From JABDKJ01 sp964609215 (GTDB lineage Bacteria > Bacteroidota > Bacteroidia > Flavobacteriales_D > JABDKJ01): DNA of 64,000 nucleotides. Location of the stretch: positions 1-64,000 of the forward strand of contig CAZSQZ010000008.1 in the NCBI GenBank assembly GCA_964609215.1, given 5' to 3'. The notes below the pieces were generated by a model. That model worked only from the letters and a program-made list of their open reading frames with translations. It did no database searches and was not told the DNA's origin. Positions 42,680-52,381 of the stretch are shown here, piece after piece. Made by a program: the position numbers and the translations under genes. Each line of letters opens with the position of its first letter. Position 1 is the first letter of the stretch.

Positions 42680-44278
42680 ATGAGTATAGAAAGCGAAATT
42701 GAAAGGAGAAAGACCTTCGCAATAATCTCCCACCCAGATGCTGGAAAAACAACCTTAACAGAGAAATTTCTTCTTTACGGTGGAGCTATTCAAACTGCTG
42801 GAGCTGTTAAAAACAACAAAATCAAAAAAACAGCTACCTCAGATTTTATGGAAATAGAAAAGCAAAGAGGTATTTCCGTTGCAACTTCAGTAATGGGTTT
42901 TGAATACAACGACAAACTACTAAGTATTCTAGATACTCCCGGGCACAAGGATTTTGCAGAAGATACTTATCGGACATTAACTGCGGTAGATTCTGTTGTC
43001 CTTGTAATTGATTGTGTTAAGGGTGTCGAGGAGCAAACCGAAAATCTCATGAAGGTTTGCAGAATGCGAAAAACTCCGGTAATCATTTTTATAAATAAAA
43101 TGGATCTGGAAGGACGAGATTCTTTTGATTTATTGGACGAATTGGAAAATAAACTGAATATTAATGTTCGTCCCTTGACCTGGCCCGTGGGAATTGGGCA
43201 AACTTTTAAGGGGGTCTATAATCTTTATAGAAAGAAGCTTAGACTTTTTGATGCCAATAAGCAAAATATTGAAACCGATAGCATCACTATTGATGACCTA
43301 AGCAATTCTGTTCTGGATGAGCAAGTTGGTGATTTAGCAGATCAACTAAGAGAAGATGTGGATTTAATTGAAGGCGTTTATAATCCATTTGAAAGAGACA
43401 ATTATCTTAAAGCCAATGTTGCGCCTGTATTTTTTGGTTCTGCAGTCAACAATTTTGGGATTCAAGAAATGCTAAACACGCTTGTGGAAATTGCTCCTGA
43501 ACCTCAGGCCAGACAGGCAGATCAAAGAGTAGTTGAACCACTAGAAAACAAATTTTCAGGTTTTGTTTTTAAAATACATGCTAATCTGGACCCTAAGCAT
43601 AGAGATCGTATTGCCTTTCTGAGAATTACTTCAGGAACATTTGAAAGAAATAAGTTTTATCATCACGTGCGTTTAGACAAGAAATTCAGATTTAGTAATC
43701 CTACGACTTTTATGGCCAGATCTAAAACCACTATTGAAGAGGCATTTCCTGGAGATGTTCTGGGTTTGTATGATACTGGAAATTTTAAAATTGGTGATAG
43801 CTTAACAGAAGGAGAAAATTTAATGTTCCAAGGAATGCCTAATTTTTCTCCTGAACTTTTCAAAGAGTTAGTAAATAAAGACCCTATGAAAAGTAAGCAG
43901 ATGGATAAAGGTATACATCAATTGACTGATGAGGGAGTTGCTCAAATGTTCACAAGAACTAGCGGAAATAGAAAAATCATTGGAACTGTAGGTGAGCTTC
44001 AATTTGAAGTTATTCAATATAGATTAAAACATGAATACGGAGCTTCTTGTGAATTTCAAACCATCAATGCACATAAGGCTTGTTGGCTTACTTCAGACAA
44101 TGAGGACAAACTGAATGAGTTTTGTAGGTTAAAACACAATGACATTGTATTGGATAAGGATGGAAATAGTGTTTTTCTTGCCCCATCTTCTTGGATTTTG
44201 AGGTTGGAAAAGGAAAATAATACTGAAATTGAATTTCACGAAACGTCAGAGTTTAAACTGCGCGCAGCGGCAGTTTAG
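42680..44278 (+). CDS. prfC: Peptide chain release factor 3
   Basis: A 532-aa translational GTPase that recycles RF1/RF2 after termination. The G1 motif is SHPDAGKTTLTEK (about 17-29), with RGISVATSVMGF (G2), DTPGHKDFAEDTYRTL (G3) and FINKMDLEGRD (G4). The RF3-specific segments TWPVGIGQTFKG and FMEIEKQRGIS are present. Length is right for the family. A TAATTTTG -7-like box at 42662-42669 lies only 10 bp before the ATG, so the leader would be very short. Confidence 0.95.
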   Translation: MSIESEIERRKTFAIISHPDAGKTTLTEKFLLYGGAIQTAGAVKNNKIKKTATSDFMEIEKQRGISVATSVMGFEYNDKLLSILDTPGHKDFAEDTYRTLTAVDSVVLVIDCVKGVEEQTENLMKVCRMRKTPVIIFINKMDLEGRDSFDLLDELENKLNINVRPLTWPVGIGQTFKGVYNLYRKKLRLFDANKQNIETDSITIDDLSNSVLDEQVGDLADQLREDVDLIEGVYNPFERDNYLKANVAPVFFGSAVNNFGIQEMLNTLVEIAPEPQARQADQRVVEPLENKFSGFVFKIHANLDPKHRDRIAFLRITSGTFERNKFYHHVRLDKKFRFSNPTTFMARSKTTIEEAFPGDVLGLYDTGNFKIGDSLTEGENLMFQGMPNFSPELFKELVNKDPMKSKQMDKGIHQLTDEGVAQMFTRTSGNRKIIGTVGELQFEVIQYRLKHEYGASCEFQTINAHKACWLTSDNEDKLNEFCRLKHNDIVLDKDGNSVFLAPSSWILRLEKENNTEIEFHETSEFKLRAAAV

Positions 44279-44376
44279 TTCTATTGGTACGAATTTTGTA
44301 AAAAGTTGATTGTTTTTAAATAAATGTTAAAAGCTGGGCAAATTCTGATGATGCCTATATTTTTAACCCAGATATA

Positions 44377-45801
44377 ATGACTATGAGAAAGATTCTATTG
44401 GCTCTATTTACTATTTGTCTTACAGCGCAAGGATTTAGTCAAGATTATGAATATAAATTCAAGGTAAATGGAGTCGCAAATGACACCATTTATTTAGCAA
44501 ACTATTTCGGTAGCAAATTATTCTATGCAGACACTGCAGTAGCAGATGCGAACGGTAAATTTAAATTTACTGGTAAAGACATAGAGAATGGAAAGTATGC
44601 TGTTGTTTGTCCTGGCCCAAGTTGGTTTGAGATATTAATAGAAGAATCATCTTTTGAAATTCAGACAGATACTGCAGATTGGGTCAAGTTCATAAAGATT
44701 AAAAACTCTGTTAACAACCAAGTCTACTATGACTATGTAAATTTCATTTCTAACAAAAGAAAAGAGATGGAGGGTGTGAATGCAGAGCTAGCGAAATTTG
44801 CTCAGGATACTGCAAAATCTAAAGAGTTGAGCCAAAAAATTCTCTTAATCAATGAGGAAGTGCAGGTGGAACAGAAAAAGATTGTTAAAACACATGGGAA
44901 TTTATTAGTTGGAAAAATGATGAACATCAATATTGCAATTGATGTTCCAGATGCACCTAAGGATGAAAATGGAAATGTTACTGACGAATATTTCCAATAC
45001 AATTATTATAAGAAGCATTTCTTTGACAACTGTGATTTAACAGAAAATGCATTGGGTAGACTTCCTGACTTTGACAGAAAAATGGAAGAGTTTTTTAACA
45101 AGGTAGTTGTTCAAGTTCCTGATTCTGCGATTAAAGAGTCTGACAAACTCATAAATAGAATTCCAGATAAAAAAGGAGAACTGTTTAAGTATGCTATCAA
45201 CTGGTTAACCGTCTATTTCGAAAAGAATAAAATCATGTGCATGGATGCTGGTTTTGTTCACATGATAGAAAAATATTATATGTCCGACATGGCTTTCTGG
45301 GTTGATTCCGCTGCATTGTCTAAAGTAACTGAAAGGGCTTTGTTAATGAAACCAACCATATGTGGAGCAAAAGCACCTGCATTACGTTTACAAGATACAA
45401 CTGGCGTTAAAACCTATGATTTGGATTCTATCCCAGCAATTTATACCGTAATTTACATTTGGGATCCGGATTGTGGGCACTGCAAAAAGTCAAACCCTTT
45501 AATGGCAGAGTTTTATGAAAACTACAAGAGCAAAGGAGTAGAAGTATTTTCGGTAGGTAATCCTTTTGAAACTGAAAAGTGGATTGAATATTTAAAAGAG
45601 AATCCCGACTTCGCTAAAATGATAAATGTGTCTGATAGTCCAGCGAAACCAAGTTCATTTAGATCATTTTATGATGTTCATACAACTCCAAGACTGCTTG
45701 TTTTGGACAAAGACAAAAAAATTATAGCTAAACAAATAGAAGTTGAGCAATTAGGAGAAATTATTGATCATCATCTAAAAAATGGTAGTTTGATTAATTA
45801 A
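44377..45801 (+). CDS. Secreted thioredoxin-like protein with N-terminal DUF4369
   Basis: A 474-aa exported protein (signal MRKILLALFTICLTAQGFSQ, starting at the second ATG at 44383; the first ATG at 44377 adds two residues). The DUF4369 region (about 24-115, FKVNGVANDTIYLANYFGS) is followed by a helical middle and a C-terminal thioredoxin fold (about 355-470) with the redox motif CGHC in WDPDCGHCKKSNP and the cis-Pro in HTTPRLLVLD. Such proteins are TlpA-like thiol-disulfide oxidoreductases of the periplasm, common in Bacteroidota, and act on unknown substrates. Confidence 0.85.
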   Translation: MTMRKILLALFTICLTAQGFSQDYEYKFKVNGVANDTIYLANYFGSKLFYADTAVADANGKFKFTGKDIENGKYAVVCPGPSWFEILIEESSFEIQTDTADWVKFIKIKNSVNNQVYYDYVNFISNKRKEMEGVNAELAKFAQDTAKSKELSQKILLINEEVQVEQKKIVKTHGNLLVGKMMNINIAIDVPDAPKDENGNVTDEYFQYNYYKKHFFDNCDLTENALGRLPDFDRKMEEFFNKVVVQVPDSAIKESDKLINRIPDKKGELFKYAINWLTVYFEKNKIMCMDAGFVHMIEKYYMSDMAFWVDSAALSKVTERALLMKPTICGAKAPALRLQDTTGVKTYDLDSIPAIYTVIYIWDPDCGHCKKSNPLMAEFYENYKSKGVEVFSVGNPFETEKWIEYLKENPDFAKMINVSDSPAKPSSFRSFYDVHTTPRLLVLDKDKKIIAKQIEVEQLGEIIDHHLKNGSLIN

Positions 45802-45825
45802 CTATTCTAATCATAAATCATTTCT

Positions 45826-45866
45826 AAGCCCTTGGAAAACAATACTTCTAAGGGCTTTATTTTTTT
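45826..45866 (+). terminator. Rho-independent terminator
   Basis: AAGCCCTT (45826-45833) pairs with AAGGGCTT (45850-45857), followed by ATTTTTTT. It ends the thioredoxin-like gene and overlaps the end of the convergent membrane-protein gene. Confidence 0.85.
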
Positions 45867-47536
45867 CTGGGTAAGGCAAGAAACCAGTTAAAAACAGATT
45901 TGAATAAGGGAGATAGGATGAATAAAAGGAGCATTCCTAAATAAAAGAATAGTGTTGAAATTACCCCTCTCAAATTGTAATAAGCATTATTATACGCAGT
46001 TCTAAACTCTTTATCCACATCGCTAATAGTCTTTCCAGAAACTTTAAGAAGTTCAATCGTCTCATTTGCCTTTTCGTTTAGGTAAAAATCGAAGAGCCCA
46101 AGCCGATAAAAATTGATGTACTCATCCAAACAAAAGTGAACTATTAATAAAAAGAATGGCAGCCCTACAAAAAATAGAATGGTTAAGACAACATGCAGAA
46201 AATTATAGACTTGATTTCTCTTATGCCTTAAAAAAATCCTCATTCCCAAAAAGAATAAAATAAAGTAAGCTGATAAAAAGATAAATTCATCAAATCCGAA
46301 AAATACAGACATAAGCCCTAGAAGAGGCAAGAGCAAAAGAATTGAACATAAGGTAAAAAGATAATTCTTCCAATGCACACAATTAAACAAAAACAATAAA
46401 GAAGAGAGATAAAAAGTTAACCCTACCATTCCATACATCCAATACTCAATAAGGAAAAAATCAAAACTGTATCCCTTACATATGTTTATGTAGCTTATTT
46501 TTGAATGGAGTTCATATACTGCTGAACAGCCACTCCACATCCAAGGACCATTAGAATTGGAGTTTATAATATTCGCTCCATTATGATTCCTAAAATCAAA
46601 ACCATTGTTTGATGAATTAAGACAAATATCTTTATACAAACACAAATCTAATTCCCTGATAACATTACTATAGGAATTTAAAAAGTCGGTTCCATACTTA
46701 GAACTTATTTCATAAAATTCTTTAATTTTTTGCGCCCTATACTCTGAATTATCATTGTTTAAGTAATTCAGTATTAGCCCATTTCTATCCAAAAAATCAA
46801 CGGCATCACTGGGATTGTTAATATCGTAATTATAGTCCCACCCCCGATAAGATCTAATAAATGAATTAAAAGAAGCTAAACGCATGCATATTCCTCCCTC
46901 CCTAAAGTCGAAATGTGTCTTTTTTTCAATTTCCTTTCGCTCTATTGAACCTATTTCCCGATATGTGAAATTCAATTCTAAATCATCTTTAGTTCTAGAA
47001 GATTTTTTCAAGGAAAGATAGGAAAGGTAATCATCTCTGTCTTCAATATTTATATAACCTAGGTCGGTTTTAGGAATATAGTTATACCCAATGCTTATAT
47101 TATTTACATCACTAACGAACTGTTCATCATCAACTAAATTCCCAATGCGTGCGGTCAATATGAATGCGAATATTGCAGGTATTAATACAAGAAGGCTAAT
47201 ATTTAAAATATAGATTCCAAATACTGTTAGATTTTCAGACCATTTCCTAATTCCAAAATTAAAGTCCTTGTTAAATAAAACAGTTTTATAAGTCAAATAG
47301 CAAAACCAAAGAAAGGATAGAAAGCATAATATTGAGTAATATTCTGTAACATCAGGTATTTCTCCCTTTAAGGATAAAGGAAAAACAATAGCTAAAATGA
47401 TAATAAAAACTATTACAGAAAGTGAAATGAAAAGGTGCTTATGAACGTTAGTTGCCCAAATATGAGGCTTGTTTTCCAACAAGTACTTATCCAATCGCTT
47501 AATGAATGACGGGTATATCTTATTAAGCAAACTCAT
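45857..47536 (-). CDS. Large multi-pass membrane protein coupled to an ABC ATPase
   Basis: A 559-aa membrane protein. Spans cluster at the N-terminus (about 30-60, 70-95, 105-130) and in the C-terminal half (about 365-560, six or more), with a soluble region of about 230 residues between them. The ATG overlaps the ABC ATPase stop by 4 bp, so this is its natural partner, but no known permease signature is visible. It is larger and differently built than ordinary ABC-2 permeases. The role is unknown; an exporter or a mechanosensitive or regulatory complex are all possible. Confidence 0.75.
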   Translation of the reverse strand: MSLLNKIYPSFIKRLDKYLLENKPHIWATNVHKHLFISLSVIVFIIILAIVFPLSLKGEIPDVTEYYSILCFLSFLWFCYLTYKTVLFNKDFNFGIRKWSENLTVFGIYILNISLLVLIPAIFAFILTARIGNLVDDEQFVSDVNNISIGYNYIPKTDLGYINIEDRDDYLSYLSLKKSSRTKDDLELNFTYREIGSIERKEIEKKTHFDFREGGICMRLASFNSFIRSYRGWDYNYDINNPSDAVDFLDRNGLILNYLNNDNSEYRAQKIKEFYEISSKYGTDFLNSYSNVIRELDLCLYKDICLNSSNNGFDFRNHNGANIINSNSNGPWMWSGCSAVYELHSKISYINICKGYSFDFFLIEYWMYGMVGLTFYLSSLLFLFNCVHWKNYLFTLCSILLLLPLLGLMSVFFGFDEFIFLSAYFILFFLGMRIFLRHKRNQVYNFLHVVLTILFFVGLPFFLLIVHFCLDEYINFYRLGLFDFYLNEKANETIELLKVSGKTISDVDKEFRTAYNNAYYNLRGVISTLFFYLGMLLLFILSPLFKSVFNWFLALPRKK

Positions 47537-48708
47537 TGATTGAAGTATTTTTTGGTTGATTTAGAAATATTCCTGAAATAGTCTATCTGAAAATCATTAT
47601 CTACCAATTGTCGTAATAATAAAGTGCCATCCTTATCAGAATCCGAACTTATGCTATATCCAGTACCTAAGTCTTTTATTTGATAATTCCTTTCCTTTAA
47701 AACATTCTTTAACTCTATAAGACTAAAATCTCCATTCAATTCAAACTCAAACCACCTTTCACTTTGGAGGTTCTTAGTATCTCCCTGAAATACAACTTCT
47801 CCATTCTTAAGAAAAATCATTTCGTCAGCAACCTTCTCTACTTCGTGTATTTGCTGAGAACTTAAGACTATGGAAAGCGGTTCCTTGAAGCTGTTCTTAA
47901 AATTAATTAAGTCTTCAAGAAACAATTGCTGCGCATTTAAATCTAAATTTGCTAATGGCTCGTCTAGTATCAGAATTTTTGCTCTTTTCACTAGAATTTT
48001 TGCCAATTCAAACCTGAGTTTATAACCACTAGATAATTCTTTCCACTTAAGTTTTTGATAGGAAGATAACCCCAGTCTATTTATTATAAACTGAACTCTA
48101 TTTTCATTTTCTTCACCTGTAAACCCATTTAAAGCAGCATGAAATTTAAGGTTCTCAATTAAGCTCCCATTCCATTTTGGCACTCTTTGTGGAATAAAGG
48201 CAATTTCTCTTTTCATATCAAAAGGGATGCTACTGTCTAGTTCAAAATTCAAATCTCCAGAACTAGGCATTAGAAGCTTCGCCAAGATTCTTAGAAGGGT
48301 AGTTTTTCCATTACCATTCTCTCCTACTACACCAATAATTTGTCCCTGCTTCAAATTAAAATCTATAGGTCCGAGTTTAAAATGAACCTTACCAGACTTT
48401 GCATAAATTAGTTCTAAGTTTTTAGACTTGATATAATCCCTTCTTGCTTTGGTTGGTTGGATTTCTAGAGTTAGCTCTTCTAGTTCTTCTATCAAACAGC
48501 TCCCTGTTTTCAAGAAATTATTCAAATTGCTTTCATCTAAATTTCTTGATTTTTTGGAAATATTAATCTGTTCCCTGAATTTGAAGATTCTATTATAAAA
48601 ATCAGATTGATAATCTAGTCTTTCAAAGCCAAAATCCATCAGTTTCCTAGTAGCTCTTTCAAGATCATTTACCATCAGAAACTGCTTAGCTTCAATAAGT
48701 TGGTTCAT
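47533..48708 (-). CDS. ABC transporter ATPase with N-terminal effector-associated-like domain
   Basis: A 391-aa protein. Residues about 110-315 form an ABC ATPase with Walker A GENGNGKTT (the usual GxxGxGKT, about 150), Q-loop FIPQRVP, signature LSSGYKLR, Walker B ILILDEPLANLD and an H-loop-like SSQQIHE in place of His. The first about 80 residues are helical (LIEAKQFLMVNDLERATRKL ... NRIFKFREQINI) and resemble effector-associated death-like domains found in Bacteroidota conflict proteins. The C-terminal 70 residues are an extra alpha/beta domain. Coupled to the membrane protein gene downstream. Confidence 0.78.
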   Translation of the reverse strand: MNQLIEAKQFLMVNDLERATRKLMDFGFERLDYQSDFYNRIFKFREQINISKKSRNLDESNLNNFLKTGSCLIEELEELTLEIQPTKARRDYIKSKNLELIYAKSGKVHFKLGPIDFNLKQGQIIGVVGENGNGKTTLLRILAKLLMPSSGDLNFELDSSIPFDMKREIAFIPQRVPKWNGSLIENLKFHAALNGFTGEENENRVQFIINRLGLSSYQKLKWKELSSGYKLRFELAKILVKRAKILILDEPLANLDLNAQQLFLEDLINFKNSFKEPLSIVLSSQQIHEVEKVADEMIFLKNGEVVFQGDTKNLQSERWFEFELNGDFSLIELKNVLKERNYQIKDLGTGYSISSDSDKDGTLLLRQLVDNDFQIDYFRNISKSTKKYFNQ

Positions 48709-49141
48709 TGGTTTTAATTGGTTTGATTTAAAAACGATTTAAGCTTTCATAAATTATGTCTTCAACAAAAATTATCATTTTAAAAATAACTGGATAAAAA
48801 TCTTACGATTATTAAAGTTCACTTATCATTTAAAGCGTAATCACAAAATGTTAAAATCAATGCTACTACACACTTTAATTAAGCATTTGCTTCTTTGACC
48901 AGAAGAATTTTCCTTTCTAAATTTAAAGAGTTTAATACTGACTTTTAAATTCAGTTATACCACGAAACTGAATAAATCCCCATGAAATTGCTCAGTCAAA
49001 AAGCTTTGTGTTTTTGTTTAACAGTACAAATTCCACGTATTTTCTAGTTGAACAAAACCCTGATTTTCAACAGAATTAGAACAATTGCGTTACACTTTCG
49101 TGATATTCTTTAAGGAAATTTGTTCATCTAAAAATTAACAC
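48709..49141. other. Intergenic region, 433 bp, between divergent genes
   Basis: AT-rich stretch between the ABC ATPase (leftward) and the repeat-rich surface protein (rightward). I see no open frame longer than a few dozen codons, no RNA gene, and no strong hairpin. It must contain the promoters of both genes. Confidence 0.5.
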
Positions 49142-51633
49142 ATGAGAAATATACTTTTACTATTTTATTTTACATTTTTTATTTCTTCAGTATCCTTTTC
49201 CCAGGCGGAAATTGTGCTGAATGAGATATATCCAAATTCTAATCAAATAGAATTAAAAAACATTGGCAATTCTTCCACTAATGTTGGAAGTTATTGGTTC
49301 TGTAATTTTCCTTCCTATACTCAGGTACAAAATGCAACAATTGTTTCTGGAAGCTTAGATATGGCTCCTGGAGATATTTTGTTGGTGGAAACATCTGTTA
49401 GTTTTAATGCTACAGATGCGGAAATGGGTTTGTATACCTCAAGCAATTTTGGAAGCAGTAATGCAATGATTGATTATGTAGAATGGGGTTCTACTGGCCA
49501 TACTAGGTCTTCTGTTGCAGTTGCCGCAGGTATATGGACTACTGGAGATTTTCATCCAGTGTTTGCAAATACTGAATCTTTAGCTTATGATGGTGAAGGG
49601 GATTCAAGTACTGATTGGACGGCTGGAACACCGACTCCCGGGCAAGAAAATTTTGATGTATGCGATGCTGTTGGTGGAATTTTAACTGGTGGGCCTTTTA
49701 TCTTCGATATGGTCGGTGATGGAAATCCCGATATGATTCCTGCTGGAGCGATTACACTTGCTAACGATCAAGGNNNNNNNNNNNNNNNNNNNNNNNNNNN
49801 NNNNNNNNNNNNNNNNNNNNNNNNNNNNNNNNNNNNNNNNNNNNNNNNNNNNNNNNNNNNNNNNNNNNNNNNNGTACATGCTTGATATGGCACCTTTCTT
49901 ATGATGACGGGTTAGTTGGTTTAGAAGTTGGATTAAGTGCAAATGATCTTGAAGGTTGTCACTCTCTTTCTAATCCTGTTGAAGTAATTAGATCTGTGGC
50001 TGGTGATTGCCAAGCTAATGGTGGTGAACTTTTTGGTGGACCATTTATATTCGATATGGTCGGTGATGGAAATCCCGATATGATTCCTGCTGGAGCTATT
50101 ACGCTTGCTAACGATCAAGGTCAAAACTCGCAATGGGTAGTTACGGATGATGCTGGATATATTCTAGGGCTTCCACCTATGCCTAGTGTTGTCGATTTTG
50201 ATGGTCCTGGACCAGGTACATGCTTGATATGGCACCTTTCTTATGATGACGGGTTAGTTGGTTTAGAAGTTGGATTAAGTGCAAATGATCTTGAAGGTTG
50301 TCACTCTCTTTCTAATCCTGTTGAAGTAATTAGATCAGTAGCTGGTGATTGCCAAGTTAACGGTGGTGAGCTTTTTGGTGGACCATTTGTATTCTGCGTT
50401 GGTGATAGCGTTGCAGATAATATTCCTGCCGGAGCTATTACGCTTGCAAATGATCAAGGACAGAACTCTCAATGGGTAGTAACAGATGATCTTGGAAATA
50501 TCCTTGGGCTTCCTCCTACTTTTGAAGCTGTTGATTTTGATGATGCTCCTGCAGGAACATGTTACGTTTGGCATTTATCCTTTGAAGATGGCTTAATGGG
50601 TGCTGAAATGGGCAATAATGCAATGACCGATTTAGTAGGTTGTTTTGATTTATCAAATCCTGTTGAAGTAATAAGAAATAATCCGATTGGTGGTGTTTTA
50701 ACAGGTGGACCTTTTGATTTTTGTGTAGGTAATGGAGAAGCAGATAATATTCCTGCTGGCGGCATTACTTTGTCTGGAAATGAAGGTACTAACTCTCAAT
50801 GGGTAGTAACGGATGATTCTGGAAATATACTTGGGCTCCCTCCTACTTTTGAAGCTGTTGATTTTGATGATGCTCCTGCTGGAACATGTTACGTTTGGCA
50901 TTTATCCTTTGAAGATGGTTTAATGGGTGCTGAAGTAGGAAATAATGCAATGACCGATTTGGTAGGTTGTTATGATTTATCAAATCCTATTGAAGTAAAC
51001 AGAAATCAACAATCTGGTGGTGTACTAACAGGCGGACCATTTACGTTTTGTGTAGGAGATAGCATTGCAGATAATATTGAGGCTGGTGCAATTACACTTT
51101 CCGATAATGTAGGTACTAACTCTCAATGGGTTGTTACAGATGATATGGGTAATATTTTAGGACTTCCGCCTTCTTTTGAAGCTGTTGATTTTGATGATGC
51201 TCCAATTGGCAACTGTTATGTTTGGCACTTATCTTTTGAAGATGGTTTAACCGGTGCTGAAGTGGGTAATAATGCAATGACTGATTTGGTAGGATGCTTT
51301 GGATTATCTAATCCAATAGAGATTATTAGATTAGACGCAGCATCTAGTCAATGCATAACAGGAATTGGTGAACTTGAGAATATTTCTAATAAAATTGAAA
51401 TTTATCCTAATCCAGTAAATGAGAACATGAACATTGAATTGGAATCATTAGATGGCTTCGATTTGAATAGTATTCAAATATCTGATCTTACTGGTAAAAT
51501 AGTAGAATTGGAAAACTTCAAAACAATTGGAAATAGACTAGTGTTCGATTTCTCTAATTTAAGAGCGGGTGTCTATATTTTGACGCTTCAAAACAATGAA
51601 AGTAGAATAGCAAAAAGAATTATCAAAAATTAA
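49142..51633 (+). CDS. T9SS-exported surface protein with lamin-tail domain and tandem repeats (assembly gap inside)
   Basis: Signal peptide MRNILLLFYFTFFISSVSFS, then a lamin-tail-like domain (about 22-165: EIVLNEIYPNSNQIELKNIG). At least five repeats of 109-114 residues follow, each starting GGPF-[I/V/D/T]-F and including SQWVVTDD, ILGLPP and WHLS[F/Y]. The C-terminus (about 75 residues) is a type A sorting domain: IEIYPNPVNENMNIE ... GVYILTL. A 100-N run interrupts the first repeat (49774-49873), which makes the reading frame appear to shift; flanking sequence shows the true gap is 95 bp (plus possible whole repeats), restoring a single frame. Likely a cell-surface adhesin. Confidence 0.85.
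49688..51333 (+). repeat. Tandem repeats of 342 and 327 bp within a surface-protein gene
   Basis: Repeat starts (the GGTGG[A/G]CC... GGPF codons) are at 49688, 50035, 50377, 50704 and 51031. The second copy is 342 bp and the third and fourth are 327 bp; the first is interrupted by the gap. The first two copies are nearly identical over long tracts (about 120 bp without change after the gap), and the last three form a second subtype, showing recent duplication. Confidence 0.9.
49774..49873. other. Assembly gap, 100 N
   Basis: Exactly 100 N, a placeholder length. The left flank matches repeat copy 2 through its base 86 and the right flank resumes at base 182 of that repeat, so the missing length is 95 bp plus a multiple of 342. 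It is a repeat-collapse gap, not a biological feature. Confidence 0.95.
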
Positions 51634-51642
51634 ATAATTTTA

Positions 51643-51672
51643 GGGGCTTCCCTAATTTCAGGGAAGCCCTTA
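51643..51672 (+). terminator. Rho-independent terminator
   Basis: GGGGCTTCCCT pairs with AGGGAAGCCC around AATTTC. It ends the surface-protein gene; the T run is interrupted (TTAAAAATTT), so termination may be partial before the regulator at 51682. Confidence 0.7.
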
Positions 51673-51681
51673 AAAATTTAT

Positions 51682-52380
51682 ATGTCAAAGAATATATTAA
51701 TAATAGAAGACGATAAGAAAATTTCAGAATTACTAGTTCTGAATCTCAAGGATTTATCCTACTCATGTCATTGCGAATTTGATGGACAAGAAGGTTTAGA
51801 TGAGGCAATTAAGAATACTTATGATTTAATTATTCTTGATCTCAATCTTCCTTCTAAAAATGGTATTGAAGTTTGCCAATCTATTAGAGCCAAAAATAAG
51901 AAAGTCCCTATCGTAATGATTACGGCAAAAACCGAGGAGATTGATAAAGTAATTGGTTTAGATAGTGGAGCAGATGATTATATCACAAAGCCTTTTAGCG
52001 TAAGAGAATTACAAGCTAGAATAAGAGCAATACTTAGAAGGTTTGAAAGTGAACCTGAAAAAGATGGAGCAAACACCATTCTCAATCCAGGCAGCCTTCA
52101 TATTGATGTAGACAAAAGAATTTTAAAGAAGAATAAAGAACGAATTGAACTCACTCCAAAAGAATTTGATCTATTAGCTTTTCTAGCTAGTAATCCAGGC
52201 AAAAGCTTTAAAAGAGAGAATCTATTAAATCTTGTTTGGGGTTATGACTTTGTAGGTATAGAACATACAGTTAATTCCCATATCAATAGATTACGTTCTA
52301 AAATAGAAGACGATATATCGAAACCAGAATATATCCTTACCACCTGGGGTTATGGATATAGATTTAATGAAGAATTATAG
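51682..52380 (+). CDS. OmpR/PhoB-type response regulator
   Basis: A 232-aa regulator. The receiver domain (about 1-120) has LIIEDDKKI, Asp in LIILDLNLP and ITAKTEEID with Lys in YITKPFS. A winged-helix Trans_reg_C domain (about 140-230) contains ELTPKEFDLLAFLASNPG, shown as LTPKEFDLLAFLASNPG, NLVWGYDF and VNSHINRLRSKIE. The histidine-kinase gene begins one base after its stop, giving a classic two-component pair. Confidence 0.93.
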   Translation: MSKNILIIEDDKKISELLVLNLKDLSYSCHCEFDGQEGLDEAIKNTYDLIILDLNLPSKNGIEVCQSIRAKNKKVPIVMITAKTEEIDKVIGLDSGADDYITKPFSVRELQARIRAILRRFESEPEKDGANTILNPGSLHIDVDKRILKKNKERIELTPKEFDLLAFLASNPGKSFKRENLLNLVWGYDFVGIEHTVNSHINRLRSKIEDDISKPEYILTTWGYGYRFNEEL

Positions 52381-52381
52381 G

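Noticed and set aside
49874..49885. Frameshift or gene end after the N run
   Set aside because: It is caused by the 100-base placeholder; a 95-base gap restores a single frame.
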